Assembly (NCBI RefSeq): GCF_900215205.1
Contig: NZ_OBDY01000008.1
Span: forward strand, 248,001-312,000
Source of the DNA: Paractinoplanes atraurantiacus
GTDB lineage: Bacteria; Actinomycetota; Actinomycetes; Mycobacteriales; Micromonosporaceae
Reading direction: 5' to 3'
Length of the DNA stretch: 64,000 nt
The position numbers and the translations under genes are program-made. Below are positions 60,437 to 64,000 of this stretch, piece after piece (the stretch's first letter is position 1; the number at the start of each line of letters is the position of its first letter). The notes below the pieces were generated by a model, which saw only the letters and a list, made by a program, of their open reading frames with translations, was not told the DNA's origin and ran no database searches.

Positions 60437-61439
60437 ATGACGATGAAATCGGTGTCCGGAGTGGGACGGAGACGGGTGCTCCAATGGGGAACCGCCGGTG
60501 CGGTGGCACTGGGAAGCGCTGGGAAGGCCGGCGCCGGCCCGCGGCAAGCCCTTCAACGCTGTCGCCATCCTTCAACTGGCCCAGCAGGGCAAGCTGAATC
60601 TGACGGATCCGGTCGGCCGTTTCCTGGACGGGTTCACGGCCGATATCGCCGAGAAGGTGACCATTCACCACATGCTCTCCGGCACTTCCGGGATGAACAC
60701 GCCCGAGGAGGACATCCGCCGGGTCTTCGCCAGCCGGGAGGAGGTGCACGCGTATCAGGAGCGGTGGGCGCGGCAGGCCCGGCTGATCGGCACTCCGGGT
60801 GTTCCGAACGAACTGCACGCCGGGGCCGAGACGGTCATTCCGGCGCTGATCGTCGAGGCCGTCAGCGGGCAGTCGTACTGGGACTACGTCGAGGAGCACA
60901 TCTTCCGGCGCTGCGGCATGACCGGGTCGGCGTTCCACACCCGGCCGCAGTGGCTCACCGGGGCGGACATCGCCCACCCGTACATGACGCTGGCGGACGG
61001 GAGCCGGGTCGACGCTCTGCGCCACCTCGACCAGGGGAGCCCGTACGACCATCTCGAGGGCCGCAATCCGGGGCGCGCCTTCATCGACGGCATCGGGGAC
61101 GGCGGTTTCGCGACCGCGCCCGATCTGGTGCGGTTCGTGCGCGGGCTGGGTGACGGCACGCTGCTGGAGCGGCCCTGGGCCGACGTGCTGCTGGCGGCCA
61201 AGGTTCCGCTCGGGCCGGGGTCGTTCGGCACGTACGGGCCGTCGGCCGAGATCGCCGGCGGGCAGTGGGCGCTTCAGCGCGCCGGCGGGAACCCCGGTGT
61301 CTGCGCCAACTGGAGCATCTACCCGGACAGCGGCTGGACCGGCGTCATCCTCGCCAACCGCGACGATGTGCCGCTGGTGGAGATGATCGTGCAAGAATGC
61401 GGGCCGTCCTCGGTAGTCCACATTAGAGTGTGGGGATGA
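60437..61439 (+). pseudogene. Beta-lactamase-family serine hydrolase, deleted and frameshifted
   Basis: ATG 60437 opens a Tat-type signal (GRRRVLQWGTAGAVALG). Near 60535-60550 the sequence passes into another frame with GKPFNAVAILQLAQQGKLNLTDPV, then VTIHHMLSGTSGM and a long C-terminal half ending GWTGVILANRDD. This is class C beta-lactamase/esterase homology, but the segment that should contain the nucleophile serine of SxxK is gone; only its lysine (ARGK) remains. About 60-90 residues were lost between signal peptide and lysine together with a frame change. The product would be inactive even if made from ATG 60498. Confidence 0.65.
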
Positions 61440-62224
61440 GCTTCGACACTGGCATCCCGCACTCGGCGAGGGTCTGGAACTACTGGCTGGGCGGGCAGGA
61501 CAACTTCCCGGTCGACCGGCAGGTGGGTGACCAGTTCGCGGGGCTCTACCCCGACATCGCCGTGGTGGCGCGGTCGTCGCGGGCGTTCCTCAAGCGCTCG
61601 GTCACCTTCCTGGCCGAGGAGGCCGGCATCCGGCAGTTCCTCGACGTGGGCACCGGCATGCCGACCGCCGAGCACACCCACCAGGTGGCGCAGGCGGTCG
61701 CGCCGGACGCCCGCATCGCGTACGTCGACAACGACCCGCTCGTGCTCACGCACGCCCGCACCCTGCTGACGGGCACGGCCGAGGGCGCCACCGAGTACAT
61801 CGACGCCGACCTGCGCGACCCGGCCGCGGTGCTCGAGGCGGCCGGCCGCACCACGCTCGACCTGTCGAAGCCGACCGGCCTGATCCTGATGAACATCCTG
61901 GGTCACGTGCCCGACCTCGACGAGGCCGTGGCGATCGTCCGCCAGTTCATGGGCGCGCTGCCGTCGGGCAGCCACCTGGTCACGGCCGACGGCACGAACG
62001 TGCTCGACGGCCCGGCCTTCGAGGAGGCGATCGGGGTCTGGAACGCGAACGCCCCGCTCTCCTACCACCTGCGCCGGCCCGAGGAGCTGGCCCGCTTCCT
62101 CGAAGGCCTGGAGGTCGTCGAGCCCGGCCTGGTCCCGTGCTCCCGCTGGCGCCCGTCCCCGGGCGCCTCACCCGAGGACCTGCGCGAGGTCGACGAGTTC
62201 GGGGCGGTCGGCCGCAAACCCTGA
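61436..62224 (+). CDS. SAV2177-family SAM-dependent methyltransferase (DUF574)
   Basis: A 262-residue protein. It starts with the family motif DTGIPHSARVWNYWLGGQDNF, followed by DRQVGDQF, the SAM-binding strand FLDVGTGMPT, and IAYVDNDPLVLTHARTLL. These DUF574 methyltransferases are numerous in actinomycetes and mostly of unknown substrate. ATG 61436 is chosen over GTG 61430. Because the upstream gene is broken, expression must come from sequence within its 3' end. Confidence 0.9.
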   Translation: MSFDTGIPHSARVWNYWLGGQDNFPVDRQVGDQFAGLYPDIAVVARSSRAFLKRSVTFLAEEAGIRQFLDVGTGMPTAEHTHQVAQAVAPDARIAYVDNDPLVLTHARTLLTGTAEGATEYIDADLRDPAAVLEAAGRTTLDLSKPTGLILMNILGHVPDLDEAVAIVRQFMGALPSGSHLVTADGTNVLDGPAFEEAIGVWNANAPLSYHLRRPEELARFLEGLEVVEPGLVPCSRWRPSPGASPEDLREVDEFGAVGRKP

Positions 62225-62231
62225 ATCCCCG

Positions 62232-62765
62232 TCAGCTCGGCAGCGTCGGCCGGCTGGGTGGCATGACGGCCTGGTCCAGCTGTGCGGCCAGGCTCGGGAT
62301 GGTGGTGGAGGTCAGGTAGGTCTCGGCGCCCGCGTCGAGCATGCGCCGGATCGGGCCGAGGTAGTGGACACCCAGGTCGTCGTCCTCGATCTCGGTGACC
62401 ACGACGCGGGCCCGCGGGAACATCGACCGCAGGCAGCCGACCAGTTGGGGACTGACCGGCGGCACCAGCAGCACGTCGGTCGTCTCCGGCGCGGCCTGCA
62501 TGTCGACCACGATGTAGCCGGTGCCGAGCCGCTCGGAGAGCGACGCCCGCGCCGGCTCCGGCAGTTTCATCGCCGTGGCCACGACGGTCACGTCGTCGCG
62601 GCCGGGCGAAGGGTGCGCGATGTCGGATCGGCGCGGCAGGACCACGTTCCCGGTGATCGTCGCGATCGGCACGCCGGCTCGCGTGACGACCAGCTCGTCG
62701 CCGGGCTGAAGGGCGTCGATCAGGTCGACGACATCGCTGGGAAGGCTGGCCGCGTCGATGTTCAT
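62232..62765 (-). CDS. Protein with Phd/YefM-like N-terminus, unknown function
   Basis: A 177-residue protein. The first 45 residues (SLPSDVVDLIDALQPGDELVVTRAGVPIATITG) resemble the swapped-hairpin part of Phd/YefM antitoxins, where GDxVxxTRxGxPVA is typical. The remainder (VTVVATAMKLPEPARASLSERLG; TDVLLVPPVSPQLVGCLRSMF; VVVTEIEDDDLG) looks like an alpha/beta domain rather than a toxin-neutralising tail. No toxin gene is adjacent. It is convergent with the methyltransferase gene, 7 bp apart. A regulatory role is only a guess. Confidence 0.5.
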   Translation of the reverse strand: MNIDAASLPSDVVDLIDALQPGDELVVTRAGVPIATITGNVVLPRRSDIAHPSPGRDDVTVVATAMKLPEPARASLSERLGTGYIVVDMQAAPETTDVLLVPPVSPQLVGCLRSMFPRARVVVTEIEDDDLGVHYLGPIRRMLDAGAETYLTSTTIPSLAAQLDQAVMPPSRPTLPS

Positions 62766-62788
62766 GACGGCAGCGTACGAACGGGACG

Positions 62789-63712
62789 CTAGCGAAGGCG
62801 GCCCCGCCGCCACTGCCAGTGGCGGCCGGCTGTCAGGTGGTCGATGATGGCGCGCTGCAGGACGGTGTCGCGGGGGAGCTGGTCGAGAGGCGTGCTCAGC
62901 GTGCGGAAGACGAAGCGGCGGGCCTCCACGTCGGCGTCCAGGCCCACCGGTTCCTCGTACGGCAGAATCTCGAATCTCCGCTGGAAGCGGACAATGTTGG
63001 AGTCGGCCGGCAGGTAGTCGAGCAGCTGCGGGTCGAGGAGCCAGGAGCCGCAGGTGAAGGCCTCGTAGTGCTCGCCGGGGAAGTGGCGCGGAAAGAACTC
63101 GCGGGCCTCGTCGAGGGAGGCGTCGACCGCGGCCGGGGTCAGCGGTCCCGACTCGGGGATGTGCAGGTCGAGGGTCGTGTCGCCGCGCTGGAACTGCAGG
63201 CGGCCCAGCTCGTAGAGGCCGCCGCGCACGTGCAGGGTCAGCCAGCTCTGCATGACCGGCCAGCCCTCACCCTTCATCCGGCGGTCGACGGCCAGGTTGC
63301 GGCCCAGGTCGGCCAGGGTCGCCCGGGTCACCGCGCCGGAGATGCCGCGTTCTTGGTGGTACGCCGTCACGACGTCGACAAGAGCAAGGTAGACGTAGAC
63401 GAAGTAGCGCGGCAGCTCCGGCCCGGGCGCCAGCCAGCCGTAGCCGCCGAGGTCGGCCCGCACCAGGGCGGTCGACCGGTCAAGCAGCCACCGCAGCTCG
63501 GGGCTCCACTGTGGCGACCCGGGGTGCGGCCAGCCGGCGATGATCTCAGCGGCGTCCTCGGGCCGAACCGCGAGGCGGTCGAGAAGCGCGCCGATCGGGG
63601 CGGGCGAGGGATCCGGCAGGGAAGCCGACGGCCGGTCGCCGGCCAGGCGGTGAACACGCTCGATCTCTTCGACGGGCACGCCGAGCTGAGCGGCGATGTG
63701 ATCCAGGTCCAC
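62789..63712 (-). CDS. Acyltransferase-domain (GNAT-like) protein
   Basis: A 307-residue protein matching the two-part actinobacterial family with an N-terminal helical domain and a C-terminal GNAT-like domain. Key segments are LPRYFVYVYLALVDVVTAYHQERGIS, MKGEGWPVMQSWLTLHVRGGLYELGRLQF and FPGEHYEAFTCGSWLLDPQL, the latter close to the active region of this family. Substrate unknown. ATG 63712 is used. It lies 23 bp upstream of the Phd-like gene on the same strand and may be co-transcribed. Confidence 0.7.
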   Translation of the reverse strand: MDLDHIAAQLGVPVEEIERVHRLAGDRPSASLPDPSPAPIGALLDRLAVRPEDAAEIIAGWPHPGSPQWSPELRWLLDRSTALVRADLGGYGWLAPGPELPRYFVYVYLALVDVVTAYHQERGISGAVTRATLADLGRNLAVDRRMKGEGWPVMQSWLTLHVRGGLYELGRLQFQRGDTTLDLHIPESGPLTPAAVDASLDEAREFFPRHFPGEHYEAFTCGSWLLDPQLLDYLPADSNIVRFQRRFEILPYEEPVGLDADVEARRFVFRTLSTPLDQLPRDTVLQRAIIDHLTAGRHWQWRRGRLR

Positions 63713-63856
63713 GGGGTGACCCTACCTCCCGTGTCACGCACGGCCTCGATGCCGACTTCCGCGCTCGGAGCCGCCCGGCGGCCTGGTGGACGGCACTCCT
63801 ACCGCTGCCGAGACCGGTAATGTCCTGCGCGTGGGCTCTTCATCTTTGGAGGCACA

Positions 63857-64000
63857 GTGAAGCTTTTGCTCACGTCCGGCGGGGTCACGAATCCGAGCAT
63901 TCGGGCGGCGCTCGTACGCCTTCTCGGCAAGCCCATCGAGGAGAGCCAGGCCTTGTGCGTGCCGACCGCCCAATGGGGCCATCCGATGTGCGGTCCCCAG
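63857..64000 (+). CDS. Peptidase S51 (dipeptidase E-like), partial
   Basis: The 5' end of a gene that runs off the right edge. GTG 63857, with TGGAGG 4 bases upstream, begins VKLLLTSGGVTNPSIRAALV, then LLGKPIEESQALCVPTAQWG. This is the same family as the frameshifted copy at 60362 (MKLLLTDSGVRNASIHAALV), about half identical over the visible 48 residues. Peptidase E enzymes cleave Asp-X dipeptides; the catalytic serine lies beyond the window. Confidence 0.8.
   Translation, partial: MKLLLTSGGVTNPSIRAALVRLLGKPIEESQALCVPTAQWGHPMCGPQ

Noticed and set aside
1..64000. tRNA, rRNA, riboswitch, insertion-sequence or prophage features
   Set aside because: I looked on both strands and found no cloverleaf-like sequence, rRNA core, recognisable riboswitch core, transposase motif or integrase. 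Weak hairpins in several gaps were not distinctive enough to list.

Overview
The window is a very G+C-rich stretch of actinobacterial chromosome with coding third positions almost all G or C. Family content (SAV2177-type methyltransferase, many one-component regulators, two GGDEF/EAL proteins, LppX-like lipoprotein, large secreted subtilase, GTG/TTG starts, ATGA/GTGA overlaps) fits a filamentous actinomycete, most likely Micromonosporaceae (Actinoplanes-like). That placement is inference. I saw no rRNA, tRNA, CRISPR array, insertion sequence or phage module.

Layout. 1-900: a luciferase-like flavin oxidoreductase and a TetR regulator meet head to head, both apparently lacking their N-termini. 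908-6324: a cNMP-binding protein, a bicupin (oxalate-decarboxylase type) divergent from an Nramp metal transporter, small accessory genes and a cytochrome P450. 6421-15128: a 4-hydroxyproline catabolic locus. On the minus strand lie a GntR regulator, a three-part D-hydroxyproline dehydrogenase, a deaminase of the dihydrodipicolinate synthase family, an epimerase and an alpha-ketoglutarate-semialdehyde dehydrogenase. An ornithine-cyclodeaminase-family gene and a flavin oxidoreductase diverge from it. Two near-identical palindromes at 11527-11547 and 13365-13385 look like the GntR operator.

16697-33680: the most unusual block, a hydantoin/lactam-type uptake and ring-opening island. hyuA1-hyuB1-amidohydrolase run left. 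Diverging from them is a tightly coupled run: a monooxygenase-fold protein, a sugar-type ABC importer (lipoprotein, double ATPase, permease), an eroded HyuA-like protein, a DUF917 (S-methyl-thiohydantoin desulfurase-like) protein and a PucR regulator. A second hyuA2-hyuB2 pair converges on pucR. Two of the junctions contain tandem repeats that form tiny ATGA-linked reading frames. The substrate is unknown.

33815-50728: a short M17 aminopeptidase, haloperoxidase-type hydrolase, class I aldolase, GlxA-type and AraC regulators, a drug/metabolite exporter, a GGDEF/EAL protein carrying two in-frame minisatellites, envelope proteins, a secreted tyrosine phosphatase, a GT-C-like membrane protein and gpsA. 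50729-64000: a decayed HigB-like toxin, a 1216-residue secreted subtilase, a second GGDEF/EAL protein, a PadR-controlled membrane protein, a frameshifted peptidase S51 joined in frame to an aminoglycoside-phosphotransferase-like domain, a broken serine hydrolase, a methyltransferase, a Phd-like protein, an acyltransferase-like protein and the start of another peptidase S51. Broken or truncated genes are concentrated at the two ends of the window.
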